A DNA stretch of 64,000 bases, taken from NCBI GenBank assembly GCA_944472155.2, contig OX235272.1, positions 87,488,020 through 87,552,019 of the forward strand, read 5' to 3'. A program made the translations under genes and the position numbers. Source of the stretch: Trichobilharzia szidati (taxonomy: Eukaryota; Platyhelminthes; Trematoda; Strigeidida; Schistosomatidae). Under the pieces are notes generated by a model, which was not told the DNA's origin, made no database searches, and saw only the letters and a program-made list of their open reading frames with translations. Positions 23,186-34,717 of this stretch are shown piece after piece (positions within the stretch are counted from its first letter, which is position 1; every line of letters begins with the position of its first letter).

Positions 23186-24004
23186 ATGAGTGATCCTAGC
23201 CCCAAGGTTATTCAGATTCGCTCAACCGCCAAAACAATTCAGCTAGTACCATTTTGGCCAGATAATGCTGAAACGTGGTTTCAGATTGCTGAGTCTGATT
23301 TTTGTGAACATGGCATAACTGATCAACGTTCACAGTTCCTTGCAGTTATTCACGCCCTACCGCGGGAATTCAGCAGGTGCGTAACTCTGCAGATGTCGGT
23401 AAGTAATTCGTACGAGTTGCTAAAAGCATCCATACTCAAGAGAAACGTTCTCACAGATCGACAACGTCTGGATGAGTTATTTCGTAACATCGAGTTAGGA
23501 GATCAGTCAGCCGTGAGCATGCTGGCAAGAATGAAAGAGATCATTGGCCAAAGTCAGTTCGATGAAGGACTGTTTAGAGAACTATTTTTATCCAAACTGC
23601 CACAGTCAATTCAGACTGTACTTGTGACACTTCAGGGTATTCTCATAGATGATTTAGCTGTCTCTGCAGATAGAATTCTAGAGATAACGAAACGGCCAGT
23701 TACCGAAGTATACTCTGTTACCGAACAGACTTCGAAGAAGGATTCTGCAATGATAGAGTTAATCAACTCCGTCCAGCAGATGCTTAGGTCAAACAAGCCT
23801 AGCAATTCCCCCTATCGTCGTTCTAAATCCCCTCAACGGCAAAGTGCACGTGGACGATCTAAGTCCAACACACGCTCTCTCAAAAATCCTGACTGGTGTT
23901 GGTATCACAACACCTATGGCAAGGAAGCAAAATATTGTCGAAAACCTTGTGATTTCGGCAAAGCCTCCAAGTCTGTGGGAAACTATCCCGCCGGCACGCG
24001 TTAG
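23186..24004 (+). CDS. gag: Gag polyprotein of the Gypsy element
   Basis: The structural protein that packages element RNA, 272 residues from the Met at 23186 (MSDPSPKV). An in-frame Met 15 codons earlier would add a hydrophobic leader unlikely in Gag. The N-terminal two thirds are helical capsid-like sequence ([14 protein letters not shown], then [32 protein letters not shown]). A basic Ser/Arg-rich segment ([17 protein letters not shown]) follows. The C-terminal zinc knuckle [18 protein letters not shown] (23897-23950) has spacing C-x2-H-x9-C-x3-C, the CsRn1-type C-H-C-C form instead of C-C-H-C. The frame ends at TAG 24002-24004, overlapping pol in the -1 phase by about 50 bases. No damage is visible. 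Confidence 0.92.
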   Translation: MSDPSPKVIQIRSTAKTIQLVPFWPDNAETWFQIAESDFCEHGITDQRSQFLAVIHALPREFSRCVTLQMSVSNSYELLKASILKRNVLTDRQRLDELFRNIELGDQSAVSMLARMKEIIGQSQFDEGLFRELFLSKLPQSIQTVLVTLQGILIDDLAVSADRILEITKRPVTEVYSVTEQTSKKDSAMIELINSVQQMLRSNKPSNSPYRRSKSPQRQSARGRSKSNTRSLKNPDWCWYHNTYGKEAKYCRKPCDFGKASKSVGNYPAGTR

Positions 24005-27000
24005 CGGCAACCGTCGCCGGTGGCACTAGCCGCTTACTTTACATCCACGATGTAATTAGCCAGACTAGATATCTAGTCGACACAGGCGCCGAAGTCAGCG
24101 TCCTTCCTGCTACAGCAGCAGATCGACAGAAGGATCCTAACTTCAACCTACAGGCTGCAAATGGAAAACCAATTGCAACCTATGGTCGGAAATACGTCTA
24201 TCTGAACGTAGGTTTACGCAAACCTATTCAGTGGATTTTCCTAATCGCTGACGTCACAACGCCCATCATTGGCACGGACCTACTTAATCATCACGATTTG
24301 CTCGTAGACGTCCGCCGTAAACGATTAATTGACAACACTACTAGTTTGTCTATCAAAGGCATAACTTACGTAGGCCTCAGTTTGTCAATCGTTAAGATGA
24401 AAGCAATCCTCGATCCAACTTTTCAACCGATTGTTGACAAATATCCGGAACTGAATTGCCCATCTAACGATCTACCGTGTATAACCAGCAATGTTATGCA
24501 CCACATCATAACCTCAGGACAGCCCGTGACATCTAAAGCACGACGACTGGCCCCTGATAAACTGAGAATTGCCAGAAATGAATTCGATCATATGCTCACC
24601 CTTGGCATCATTCGACCATCGAATAGTCCATGGGCATCCCCGTTGCATATGGTACCGAAAAAGGATAGCAACGATTGGCGACCCACTGGTGATTACCGGC
24701 GAGTGAACGCCAAAACTACCCCCGATTGCTACCCATTGCCTCACATACACGACTTGACGGCAACGTTATCTGGAGCATCTATATTCTCCAAAATCGACTT
24801 GGTTAAAGCTTATAACCAAATCCCCATGGCAACGGAAGATATTCCGAAAACGGCTATCATCACGCCTTTCGGACTTTTTGAATTCCTACGTATGCCATTC
24901 GGCCTCCGGAATGCGGCCCAAACATTCCAACGCTTCATCAACGAAGTATTTCGCGGTCTCGACTTTGTATACGCATACTTAGACGACTGCCTCATTGCCA
25001 GTCCAGATAAGGAAACTCACCTTGGACACTTGGACTTGGCATTTGAAAGGTTACGCCAACATGGTGTTACCATCAATATACAGAAGTGTCAGATAGGCGT
25101 TGACTCACTCGATTTTCTGGGTCACACTATTGACTGCCAGGGCATACGCCCACTGGCTACTAAAGTCGAAGCAATACTGAACTTTCCGGAGCCAAAGACA
25201 GTAAAATGCCTTCGCACTTTTAACGGCTTGGTAAGTTATTACCGACGTTTTATTCCTAATTGTGCTTCTCTAATTCAGCCATTAACCGATCTCCTTCGAG
25301 GGAACAACAAGGCTATCGAACTCGACACGTCTGCTCGACATGCTTTTACTCAGGTAAAGAAAGCTATTGCAGATGCCACCCTCCTTATGTATCAGGATCC
25401 AACGGCACCGTTGAGTATCTCGGTTGATGCATCAGACACTGCAATCGGCGCAGTTCTGCAACAACTAGTTAACAACGAGTGGCAACCACTCGCCTTTTTC
25501 TCGAGGCGCCTTCAAGTAGCTGAAACGAAGTACAGCATATTCGGAAGGGAACTTCTAGCTATGTACTGTGCTCTACGTCATTTTCGACATTCAGTTGAGG
25601 GTCGTGAATTCATCATTTTCACTGACCACAAACCTCTGACGTACTCTCTGAACTCAACTTCAGATAAGTATTCACCCAGGGAATCGCGACAACTAGATTA
25701 CGTTTCACAGTTTACATCAGATATTCGCCATGTTTCCGGAGTGAACAACACTGTGGCAGATGCCTTGTCACGTATTTGTTCTTTCACCGAAATCGACGGC
25801 ATAGACCTTGTAAAACTGGCTCGTCTTCAAAAAGAAGATATTGAGCTTCAGCGTGAGTTGTCGAAAACAACTCTACAACTAGCCAAGAAACCCTTAGGTA
25901 TAGGAAAGGATACTATTCTGTGTGACATTTCCACTAGTACTCCTCGCCCCATCGTGCCTAAAAGTTATCGCCGTAACGTCTTCAATACGTTGCATGGCTT
26001 ATCCCATCCAGGTATTCGAACTACTGTCAAGCTTGTAACTAGTCGGTTTTGTTGGCCTGGTATTAACAAAGAAGTAAGGGAATGGGCACAGACGTGCTTA
26101 GCTTGCCAAAAGTGCAAGGTAATAAGACACACTAAAAGCCCCCTTGGTACTTTTCTTATCCTTGATGCCAGTTTCGAACACGTCCATATAGATTTAGTTG
26201 GCCCCCTTCCAGAATCTCATGGATACACCTATATGTTAACCTGCATCGATCGCTTCACACGATGGCCTGAAGCAGTACCCCTCAAGGATATATCTGCTGA
26301 AACCGTCGCACGCGTCTTTGTAGAGAGATGGATCGCAAACTTTGGATGCCCATCTTCCATAACAACTGATCGTGGGCGGCAATTCGAAAGCTGTTTATTC
26401 TTCGCTTTGACTAAAATCCTTGGTTGCATGCGTTTTCGAACAACAGCCTACCATCCTCAAGCGAATGGTATGGTAGAACGTCTACACAGACAGTTGAAAG
26501 CTGGTTTATCAGCTGCAAATAACACCCATTGGACTGAATCCCTTCCGTTAGTTCTCCTAGGGATACGAAACGCCTTAAAAACCGATGCTGGTTGTACTAC
26601 CTCTGAGCTAGTATATGGCACAACACTACGACTGCCAGGTGAGTTTGTTTCTCCCTCGAGCTTCCCACCAGTGGTAGATCACTCCTCATACGTCAGCAGG
26701 CTTACAAACGCTATGCGTTCAGTTAAACCTGCTCCCCTCCGACCACAGTCCATTGATGTTTTCGTTCACCCTTGTTTAAAAACTTCTTCACATGTATTTG
26801 TTCGTCGCGACTCGGTACGTCGTCCTCTAGAACCCCCATATGACGGACCATATAAAGTGATTAAACCTACTGATAAATTCTTCGTTTTAGACAAAAAAGG
26901 CCGCGAAGACAACGTCAGTATCGACCGTCTGAAACCAGCTTACTTGGAAGGTAATCCCATTAGCCTGGAGCTAAACGTACCCGATAATTCACAAGTAATT

Positions 27001-27132
27001 GAATCTACTTCAGTCTTTGAAGAACTCCCTAGCACGGCGAAAGCCACCGAACCTTCGGTCGATCACTCTAAAACAACGCGTTCTGGACGTCACGTAAGAT
27101 TCCCAGAATACCTTCACACCTATCTCACATAA
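23953..27132 (+). CDS. pol: Pol polyprotein (protease, RT, RNase H, integrase)
   Basis: The frame opens after a TGA at 23950-23952 and runs to 27132. The first in-frame Met (24298) lies inside the protease, so expression is expected by -1 frameshift from gag, not from that Met. Protease: [13 protein letters not shown] at 24073-24111, with the flap region and IIGTDLL following. [43 protein letters not shown] and YLDD at 24976-24987. RNase H: VDASD near 25423, TDHKPLTY near 25621. Integrase: zinc region HGLSHPG with CLACQKC near 25990-26110, then first Asp in HIDLVGPLP (near 26184), second in TDRGRQF (near 26366) and Glu in MVERLHRQ (near 26474). The C-terminal tail includes a YDGPYKVI module. 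Length of about 1,060 codons suits the family. All catalytic residues are present and no stop was found. Confidence 0.94.
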   Translation, partial: FRQSLQVCGKLSRRHALAATVAGGTSRLLYIHDVISQTRYLVDTGAEVSVLPATAADRQKDPNFNLQAANGKPIATYGRKYVYLNVGLRKPIQWIFLIADVTTPIIGTDLLNHHDLLVDVRRKRLIDNTTSLSIKGITYVGLSLSIVKMKAILDPTFQPIVDKYPELNCPSNDLPCITSNVMHHIITSGQPVTSKARRLAPDKLRIARNEFDHMLTLGIIRPSNSPWASPLHMVPKKDSNDWRPTGDYRRVNAKTTPDCYPLPHIHDLTATLSGASIFSKIDLVKAYNQIPMATEDIPKTAIITPFGLFEFLRMPFGLRNAAQTFQRFINEVFRGLDFVYAYLDDCLIASPDKETHLGHLDLAFERLRQHGVTINIQKCQIGVDSLDFLGHTIDCQGIRPLATKVEAILNFPEPKTVKCLRTFNGLVSYYRRFIPNCASLIQPLTDLLRGNNKAIELDTSARHAFTQVKKAIADATLLMYQDPTAPLSISVDASDTAIGAVLQQLVNNEWQPLAFFSRRLQVAETKYSIFGRELLAMYCALRHFRHSVEGREFIIFTDHKPLTYSLNSTSDKYSPRESRQLDYVSQFTSDIRHVSGVNNTVADALSRICSFTEIDGIDLVKLARLQKEDIELQRELSKTTLQLAKKPLGIGKDTILCDISTSTPRPIVPKSYRRNVFNTLHGLSHPGIRTTVKLVTSRFCWPGINKEVREWAQTCLACQKCKVIRHTKSPLGTFLILDASFEHVHIDLVGPLPESHGYTYMLTCIDRFTRWPEAVPLKDISAETVARVFVERWIANFGCPSSITTDRGRQFESCLFFALTKILGCMRFRTTAYHPQANGMVERLHRQLKAGLSAANNTHWTESLPLVLLGIRNALKTDAGCTTSELVYGTTLRLPGEFVSPSSFPPVVDHSSYVSRLTNAMRSVKPAPLRPQSIDVFVHPCLKTSSHVFVRRDSVRRPLEPPYDGPYKVIKPTDKFFVLDKKGREDNVSIDRLKPAYLEGNPISLELNVPDNSQVIESTSVFEELPSTAKATEPSVDHSKTTRSGRHVRFPEYLHTYLT
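23977..24023 (+). promoter_or_regulatory. Programmed -1 ribosomal frameshift signal (gag to pol)
   Basis: GGGAAAC at 23977-23983 is in the exact X-XXY-YYZ phase of gag (codons GGA, AAC). Four bases later CCGCCGGC (23988-23995) can pair with GCCGGTGG (24016-24023): eight pairs including one G-U, with a 20-base loop. The site lies in the ~50-base gag/pol overlap and shifts into the pol phase. Confidence 0.75.
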
Positions 27133-27572
27133 CCGAGTGACACATCAATTGTTTTTTATGTTGCGTCATTTAACACAAGTAAATGATATTTTTCCTATAA
27201 CCGTACATAAAATTATATAAGATGTATATTTTTTTTCCCGATATTTTGAACTTTACATTATTTTACTGTATAGTAGATGCATGTCATTTTTTTTGGTAAA
27301 AAAAACGCTTATTTGGTACATTTTTCTTGACAAGGTTCTCAGCATTCTTGTTTTCTTTTCCAGGTGCAACGGGCACTGGATAGGAAACAAACGAAGCACG
27401 GGATCCAACGAACAACACTGAGGAAGCTATGTACAGACACCCTATTAGCATAGGCAGACAGACCAGCAGGCTCTCCATCAAGCCGCTTGGAAGATTTTTT
27501 TCACCCATCAGGGAACCATCGAGATTTTTTTACTTCCGGCTGGTCATGTCTTAGGGTCCTCACAACCCCACT
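27133..27572 (+). other. Gypsy 3' noncoding region
   Basis: Between the pol stop and the polypurine tract. It is T-rich early on. A 74-codon minus-strand frame (27284-27508) has no family resemblance and is not called. Confidence 0.6.
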
Positions 27573-27586
27573 AGGGGGGGAGTGAG
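27573..27586 (+). other. Polypurine tract
   Basis: AGGGGGGGAGTGAG, all purine but one T, ends one base before the 3' LTR. It would prime plus-strand DNA synthesis. Confidence 0.8.
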
Positions 27587-27587
27587 C

Positions 27588-27931
27588 TGTAGCGGTAAAT
27601 AATTCCCCAAAATTATTAACCACAGCAATCATCACTCAACATTGGATGCTGACCATCACTGTTTAAGTCGACTTGTTTAGCTGAAGGCTTACGGTCAAGC
27701 ATCCCAGCCATTTGGTGCTCCGTCGTGTCACGTGCGTGCACGATTACTAGCTAGCTAAGCATTCATTCCTACCCGCGATTTGGTCCCAAAATATATATCG
27801 TATTTGGACGACAAAATCTGGTCTTTTGCTTTACCATTTGGTACTCGAAGAACGAACACTATAGTGGTTGTTGGTATAAGATCTTGCGTTAGTATAATCC
27901 GTACAACTCGCGAACATCGATACCGTCAATC
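27588..27931 (+). repeat. 3' LTR
   Basis: Same as 22680-23023 at every base compared by eye. Confidence 0.92.
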
Positions 27932-27999
27932 TCTAAATATGCATACATCTATTTTGTTTAAACTTGAACTGCCTGTGTAAAAACTATATAAGCGCAATT

Positions 28000-28307
28000 T
28001 TCTGAGCACTGTTCACTTACTGTGGAACCTTCTGTCAACTGACAACATGTAAAATTTGCAAGTATGTAAAAAACTTCTCTGTACGTAAACCTCACAATTT
28101 ATTTAGGCTGTAAGCAGCTGATGAGAAGCCGACGAAATAAATGATGGTACCATATTATTCTGCACAAACCGCTGTTGTTCTTGCTTTATTTAAATTCATC
28201 AAGGGGAATAAATGCATGAAAAAGTTTATGTCCAAAGGAAATAAATGCTTTAAACAGTGCCATCCATCGCCAGCCATCTCCTTGACACAGGTCATGAGGT
28301 AGACTTA
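28000..28307 (+). mobile_element. PLE terminal region and short PLE A coding scrap
   Basis: 28000-28225 is colinear with 9230-9475. It contains CTGATGAG followed by CGACGAAATAAA (28117-28141), the best-kept copy of the hammerhead-like core in this family. Bases 28229-28307 match the codons at 22258-22330 of the PLE A ORF, with a small duplication. Confidence 0.6.
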
Positions 28308-28311
28308 CGTT

Positions 28312-28497
28312 CCCTGTTTCGCTAGCAGTGGTGTTTATTTTTACAGGATGGGGTTGCTAGCCTCATGCCCAGCCTTCCTTCTTCGCTTGCCCTACTACCG
28401 ACAGCGAGGTAAAGGGGTGTGTCGGCCGGGGATCGAACCCCGAACCACATGTGGCGTGGCTGGTGAGCATTCTACCTCTATGCCACCGACGCATGAT
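28312..28497 (-). mobile_element. tRNA-derived SINE, family C
   Basis: On the minus strand the head has A box TGGCATAGAGG and B box GGTTCGATCCC, then a GC-richer body and the end CCTGTAAAAATAAACACC. The body is unrelated to families A and B. A piece recurs at 35573-35672. Confidence 0.7.
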
Positions 28498-29224
28498 TAA
28501 TGTATTAGGTTATCATTTGTATTGTCTACATACATAGAAAGCGAATATTCCTCTGTTGTTGGTTTGAAACTCTTCGTAACTAACTAAATGCATGTGACTC
28601 ATTAGATCATGAATGAATGAGGTGTGTGGCTGTATGTAAATTTACAAACCTCTACAAACATTTACATATTTATAAATAGTTATCTACAGAACACCATGTC
28701 AATCAGTACGTGACCAAAGTTGAGCATCATGTGTACATGACATTCTGTTTAGTCACTATCTAAATGATTACATCCGTGGCCTGATCTAATTTGGCTGATT
28801 AATGACTGTAGTCAATAACTGTTAGGTTCGCTAAAAAATATAGGTCACCATAAAATGTGGGTCAGGTACAGGTCATACTATAATGATGAAAAGAGAATGA
28901 TCAAATATATCAACTTTAAAAACAAGTTTAATTATTAATCTCTTCATTCCTTTTGTATATGTAATGCGTGTTTGATGACGTTGAAAAGGAAACTGAAGTC
29001 TTTATAAAATTTGAACCAGTCGCCTTGTCGGTTACCAATTTTGCAGCTTTGTGGATTGTTCTATGAAACTCAACCGCCAACCAACTTTCAGTTTCACTTT
29101 CTTTTGGAATGTTTAAAGACTAATTAGATTTTGACAAAAATTGAACTGACAAAAACACTTTAACAAGTTACTCTGGAGTAACCGAGATCATGCACCTAAC
29201 GGTTGTTATTGTTTTCGAATACGG
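28498..29224. other. No recognised feature
   Basis: AT-rich sequence without a supported gene or repeat. Confidence 0.4.
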
Positions 29225-29520
29225 ATTTGCAGGGATCTGACTGATTCTAAGAGTGATCATGAATGGACTTCAATTCCAGAATAATTGAAAACCAGGAGGT
29301 ACTTGACAGATGTTTCGTCCAAGTTTGAAACCCTTCATCGGCACGCCTTCCTCCGGTTACAAGGCGAGCTGGCAGACTATTCTGCCACTGGGACTCGATC
29401 TCATAAACTGAAACTTTTGCCAACTTGTAATATATAGCAATACCATCAGCAAGTTTCATCAGCCGACTTGGTTGACCCCCCTAGTCTAGACTTCCCACTA
29501 GCACTTCAGGCGACCTCATC
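29225..29520 (-). mobile_element. SINE A copy
   Basis: On the minus strand it has the SINE A order: upstream part with GACCG/TCACTAGTG, tRNA-like head (CCCAGTGGCAGAATAG), body, and the end next to GATTTGCAGGGATC. The B box is lost to a deletion. Confidence 0.65.
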
Positions 29521-30284
29521 TTGCAGACGGTCACTAGTGACCACTAGACTAATTTTAAAGTTCTGGTTTGCAGGGATGCAATTGATTTCAAGATAGATCA
29601 AGAACTGACTTCAGTTATTACTGCTGAATGAATTTAATCCTTCCAGTTTGCAATGTGGTCGCCGAGCTTGGTATGTGGCTTGCCATCGTACTGCTCCTTG
29701 ATGCTGAATCTTTGAAGGCAGTCTATTAGGGAGCTGTGAATCTGTGTTTCCCACTTAATGGTCATCATCAGTAAGTCATATTTTCAACATCTAGGGGATT
29801 TGTGTCCCCTTGGTGATTCGGAATGACACAACCCTATTCACCTGGCTTTCTGACCACACTGTAAATATTCAGTCAGCAATAAATGACTAAGCAAGTGGAA
29901 TAGGTTACTTACTAGTGATCGATCAATATATTTATCACAGTTGTATTAGGAGATCAGTCTCTATGCTTATAGCTTAGTGGCAAGATGGATGATAGCAACA
30001 CTAGGTGACAGAAGTCCTGGTCTCCATAGGTACATCAGTTCCTCTGAAGTTTCAAACACATCTTGCTGACGATAACCAAGGAGCACGAAATCTAGGTGCA
30101 GGAGTAACTGCTTCAAACTACCAAAGATTAATGTATGTTTACTAATAAAAGACAGGATGACATGAGTATTCATACTCAGTTTTTCGCTTCTTGGTGTTAG
30201 TTCAGTGAGGCTTATCATTACTGATATAGTTTATTATAGCCGGTTGTCACTAAAACAAACAGGATTTTTTCAAGTGCTCGTTTG
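29521..30284. other. Unclassified; possible repeat-derived frame at 29967-30218 (minus)
   Basis: The 83-codon minus frame (SFISKHTLIFGSLKQLLLHL, then GYRQQDVFETSEELMYLWRP) has a more protein-like composition than its surroundings. I recognise no family. Bases 29560-29630 hold another SINE A end. Confidence 0.3.
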
Positions 30285-30640
30285 CAGGGATTTGACTGGT
30301 TTCAAGTGTAACCACGGATTGATATCAGTTAGAAAACCACTGAATAATGGACTTCTAGCGAGAAGTCATGACATGTGTGGTCCACTATTTTGTGTGTGAT
30401 GGCAAGCACCCGCTAACAACATTGGCTAACGGTGACGCTAGAAATCGCAATTAGACAGAAGTTAAAATTCATGGGTCATTGTATTCCGTTCCAGTGGTTG
30501 AATGGTAGACCAACTCATTTCACAACCTGAAAGTTCTGGTTCGATCCCCACTGGTGTCATGCGTGCGTATAGCTGAAGAGTCCCAGAGAACGATGAAACA
30601 GATATCCACTACTCTGTACTATCAATTCGTGGTCAAACTT
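30285..30640 (+). mobile_element. SINE A with inverted terminal stub
   Basis: A minus stub (to about 30346) joins a plus copy at the same point as at 17547 (TTCTAGCGAGAAGTC). A box TGGTTGAATGG, B box GGTTCGATCCC, hammerhead remnant GCTGAAGAGTCCCAG. Confidence 0.7.
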
Positions 30641-30644
30641 GCAG

Positions 30645-31485
30645 CAAACATTTTGGACAATAGAATAACCAAGACTGATTATTCTGAATGTACGAAACAA
30701 TCAACCGTTTTGTAGCTTCATATTTCTCATTTTTTCCTCCCTTAATCTAATTAAACAAATCATATGAAAAAAAGTGCTGAAAACTAAAATATAATTGTAA
30801 CAAATTATTTTCTGTGAAGAAATATTATGAAACCTTTCAATAATTGTTTTTGTTTAAATTAACAATTCAGTTTCAATATTATTCATTGAACTTTGAATAC
30901 CTTAGATATAATAAACCGACGCTTACATTTAACTTCTACACTGAGATGAGCTAAATACACGATTGAGTGTATGTGTTAATTTGTCTACATTTCTAAAAGT
31001 CAATAGCAAAAATAAAACTACCACCTACGCATTTTGTAAATATTAAAACCAAGCTAATGTTAGACATATTAGTGTTTTATTGATTTTTTCTTTTGCATAA
31101 AAACGACATAATTATTATTGTTATCTATAATTAGGTTAATTGACAGACACGCCTACGCATTTTAAAAGCTAAAAATAGTAACGTGTATCACTTCTTTATT
31201 TTACTATCCTCTTATAGCAAATCAATCAATCAGTTCACACTTATGTAGTACGATTGATATTCGATTTTATGTAGTATTGGTTTGTATTCTGTCTGAATTT
31301 CGCGTTGGTGTTTATTTTCCGTGAAGTTTAATTTAGCTTGTTCATACTGTTTAACATGAAGGTTCATCATTGTTGAATTGGTGAATGTTTTTCACTTGAA
31401 TATACGACATAGTCATCAAGCTGAGGGATGTGTCACCAGTGTACACTGAAGTACATCTTATTTTCTATTGTTGGACGTTAACACT
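30645..31485. other. No recognised feature
   Basis: Very AT-rich, with no coding or repeat signal identified. Confidence 0.45.
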
Positions 31486-31489
31486 GACC

Positions 31490-32375
31490 AATGATATGCC
31501 CCACACGTGAGTGGGGAGCAAGAAGACACGAATACGTTGGACTGATCGATAAGAAGACTCTACAAGGTCTGGATTTCGCGTGTGGATGATTTATGTTTAA
31601 TGTCACACAAACTAGAAGACTTGCAAGCAGGCGAAAACCAACAAACAGGCTGAAGAAGCAACAAAGACAGCACTTCAAAGGAATATAGAGAAGGCGGAGG
31701 TGATGAAGATAACCAACCAACTCCACCACAAACCGCAACACGCACCAATCACTATCACAATGGGAGAAATTTACGAAAGATCACTTCCTTCACGCATCTA
31801 GGGAACTTCGTTTCAACTACAGACAAAACCAGAATCGGAAAGTCAAGAGAGACCTTCATCACTCTGCAATCAATTTGGAAATCTCCTTCACTCAGCATAA
31901 GGAACAAAATTCTGATTTTCAGCACTAATGTTAAGTCAGTCTCTGCTTCTATATGGGTCATAAACTTGACGCATGCATCACGAAATGCATTTCCAACAGC
32001 CTGTTGCAGACTTCTATCAACAGCTGTCTTCGCTGACTCCATATTAAAGATCAAATGGCTAGAAAGAATTAACCACGGGGCACTCTAAGAACAAATCGAC
32101 CAAGAACTTAGTACTCAACAAATATGTTGAAGAAAGTGAAGATGGATTGGGCACCCTGTGAAGAGACTGTCAAATGACATCGCTCACCAGGCAATAGCCT
32201 CAGTGGAAGCCGAATAAGAAACGACGAGTTAGGTGTGAATCCAAGGGTGACACACTGTGGGGATTGTGTTAGAGGGAGGGCCTATGAGCAGTCGTAGAGT
32301 CAGCTTAAGAGGAACTCAGAAGACTGGACAAAGTGAAAATGTACTGCTGAAACCTAAAGGGATAATAATGATAAT
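31490..32375 (+). pseudogene. RTE (SR2-like) ORF2 fragment
   Basis: Starts in the RT around the catalytic motif, where LDFADDL of the family has decayed to FRVWMIYV-like sequence. It continues through LSHKLEDLQA-like text, RNIEKAEVMKI near 31695, and SLLLYGS-like text near 31940 to the C-terminal tail. Stops and frameshifts are frequent. It ends in TAATAATGATAATG near 32362. Confidence 0.65.
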
Positions 32376-32934
32376 GTTAACACTTAATCAGTCGAAAGTC
32401 CTATCTAACTTTGGTCTCGTCCCTTTTAGCCTTCTTCAATAAGGTGGTTTTGAAGCCTTTCAAAAATCCAGGTTCTTTTAGAGATTCAAGTCTTCTTAAT
32501 TTTTTATCGAACTCAGCAACCGATAATACCACGATAAGTCACTCAAGTTCACTGGGCTGTTATGCAAACAAACTAAAGATGTAACTTAATTTTATTATTA
32601 TTATTGAGGTTATGTAGCCAAACCATGTCACTTCATGCACAATAAAAAATTACTTTTTTTTCCGGACAGTGTTCATAAAAATATCCAGAAATCTCAGCAG
32701 AATTTATTGCTTAATATTTCCTTGTCTCCCTGGCAACTTCAAGTAAGACAGTAACTGATAGTAGGTCGCGTGACATAGCGTCGTTTCACCCGAAGTGCAA
32801 ATCAATCCCTAGTGATACTTCTTCATCCGCTTCGAGAAATGCACCACATTTGTCTGAAAGCCAATTAAAATGAGTTCACGAGTATATTTTGCGACCCGAA
32901 GTCATAAGTGAAAAATTGAATTTTCAATTACTTG
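32376..32934. other. No recognised feature
   Basis: AT-rich filler with a short (ATT)n at 32594-32606. Confidence 0.4.
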
Positions 32935-33135
32935 TTTGTAGGGATTTGAGTCTGGTGCCAATTGTTGAATGATCTAGAAGCACCCTCCCTTGAAATAGGA
33001 AGGTGCTGGGTCTGAAACCCTGTGGGGGCGTACTACAGAAGAGTCTCAAAATAGGACGAAACCGCTGCCCGATACTCTCTTGTTTTTAAATGATTCTCTA
33101 ACTGATATCGGACCGTGGTTAAACTTGGAGGATTG
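32935..33135 (+). mobile_element. SINE A fragment with hammerhead remnant
   Basis: The tRNA-like head is decayed. The tail AGAGTCTCAAAATAGGACGA followed by AAC (near 33038-33061) keeps the ribozyme's 3' core GAAAC, but the 5' core CTGATGA is lost. Confidence 0.6.
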
Positions 33136-33329
33136 AAGACTTCAAGTAGTTTTGCCTTGTACTTCCTGTGAAGTGGTACTTTGTACCAAAATTGTCAGGA
33201 ACTGGGTGCACGTTGCCAACGACGATTATGCTTGTTCTCAAGTTTAGTAGAAAATTCCGAATCAGCAGGCTGTAATCCCTTTAAGCACTCGTGACAGTAA
33301 ACAATACTGTAACTGTAGAAGACAAGGCG

Positions 33330-33650
33330 TAACAACAGAAGACAAGGGCCAGGCAACAGATCGTTTATTTAGGAAATCAACAGATATTTATAGATTCTCA
33401 TGTACATTATTATAGACTATTGTAAGCAAATAAACACAGTCTCCTGATTGGTGGTTTCTCGCTGAACGTTAATCTTTCATCTCTTTGTGGCAGTTTATTG
33501 AAGTTCAGATTATCTATCTGCAAATTATATCAGCCTACGCAATTGTTGAGTCAGTCTTTGTTCTAATTTTTCTCACGACCAATATTGGGGACGTAAACAT
33601 TGACGTAAATTACTGTCTACCAATTTGGCTAGCAGCCAGCTCTCACCACA
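33330..33650 (-). repeat. Solo LTR
   Basis: Minus-strand copy of the LTR family seen at 37393-37728 and 59953-60299. It begins TGTGGTGAGAGC and includes AATAAA near its end. No internal retrotransposon sequence is attached. A short duplicate of the LTR end lies at 33307-33328. Confidence 0.75.
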
Positions 33651-34204
33651 TAGGGACTTAGTAAAGGAATGTTTATTTGTAATTTGGTATCGCTATATAG
33701 CTATAATTGTGTACACTTTCTCTACAAATCACCATTTGCACAGATCATCTGTGTCATGCTACTTTTGGCCTCCCTTCATATTGCGTTTCTCTGTGTTCCT
33801 TTCACGTCGTCTCCCATGTATCTCCGCAACGCTGTATCATCTACTTTCTCTGACGTCAAATCTATCTCCCTGCTATTTGATGTTTTATGCCTATGAACGT
33901 CCCTTTATATACTACTGATAAATCTTATCAGTAGCACATACCATAATACCACTAGAGGTTATATTTTAATAGACTAAAACAATATGAACACGAGAAATTA
34001 GCTGAAACATAGCTGAGGAGTTTTTTAGTATTGGGAGATTTAGGCAGGCGGCTGATGTGGAAAGATTCAGACGAAATATAAGCCTCATATATGACTAGAA
34101 GCTTACCACTTAGACGAAAGTACTCTAAAACGAAAACGACTTCTACATTTAGTAAGTAAAATCCAGGTTATCTACCGTTTCCACACCACCTTTCTTCTTC
34201 AACG
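33651..34204. other. No recognised feature
   Basis: AT-rich, with no supported gene. Confidence 0.4.
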
Positions 34205-34675
34205 GTTAGCATGTAGGGATTTTATTTGTTTCAAGTTCGCCATGGTTCAATATCAGTTAGAGAATCATTGAAAAGCTGTATGAAGGACTGGAAAGTTGTT
34301 TTCTATTAGTTTCAGACTCTTCGTCAGTACTCCCTTACCAGCAGGATTCGAATGCAAGATCTTCAGATTACAAGTCAACCTCACAGACCATTCAGCCACT
34401 GGGACCTGATTCTAACTCCTATCAATTCCCGATTTTAGTGCGATCCCCAGCGAATGTCATTAGTGAGTATTTCTCCTTGTTTCCGACCGGATGTACCCCA
34501 CTGTTCACGACTTCTCAATAGAACTCCAGGCAGCTTCGCCATTGAGTCAGGTCACAGTGGTTGAATAGTCTACAAGCTTACCTTGTATCCAGAATGTCCT
34601 AGATTCCAAACCTAATGGGTGCGTACGGATGAAGAGTCCCAGACTAGGATGAAACACCTTTTTTCTATTTATTCC
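34205..34675. mobile_element. Head-to-head pair of SINE A copies
   Basis: Minus copy about 34205-34530, plus copy 34540-34675. The plus copy keeps GATGAAGAGTCCCAGACTAG followed by GATGAAAC, and its B box is damaged. Confidence 0.65.
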
Positions 34676-34717
34676 CTTTCATATAACATTAAACTACTAT
34701 GAAAACCAAGGATATGT

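Larger units (their letters stand above)
22680..27937 (+). mobile_element. Full-length Gypsy LTR retrotransposon, CsRn1/Boudicca type
   Basis: The complete order is LTR, primer site, gag, frameshift signal, protease-RT-RNase H-integrase, polypurine tract, LTR. The LTRs match over 344 bases with no difference seen, which implies a very recent insertion or gene conversion. The Gag knuckle has the C-H-C-C arrangement particular to the CsRn1 clade. The tetranucleotide TATG precedes the 5' LTR (22676-22679). It also occurs at 27938-27941, so a 4-bp target duplication fits if the 3' LTR ends at 27937. The copy sits between PLE 3' UTR sequence and PLE terminal sequence. Confidence 0.9.

Noticed and set aside
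24298..24300. ATG at 24298 as the start of pol
   Set aside because: The protease DTG motif lies upstream in the same open frame, so this Met is internal.
27284..27508. Extra minus-strand gene (envelope-like) in the Gypsy 3' region
   Set aside because: 74 codons, no family resemblance and antisense to the element. No env-like gene is visible.
31478..31741. Minus-strand frame of 87 codons
   Set aside because: Antisense shadow of the plus-strand RTE fragment.
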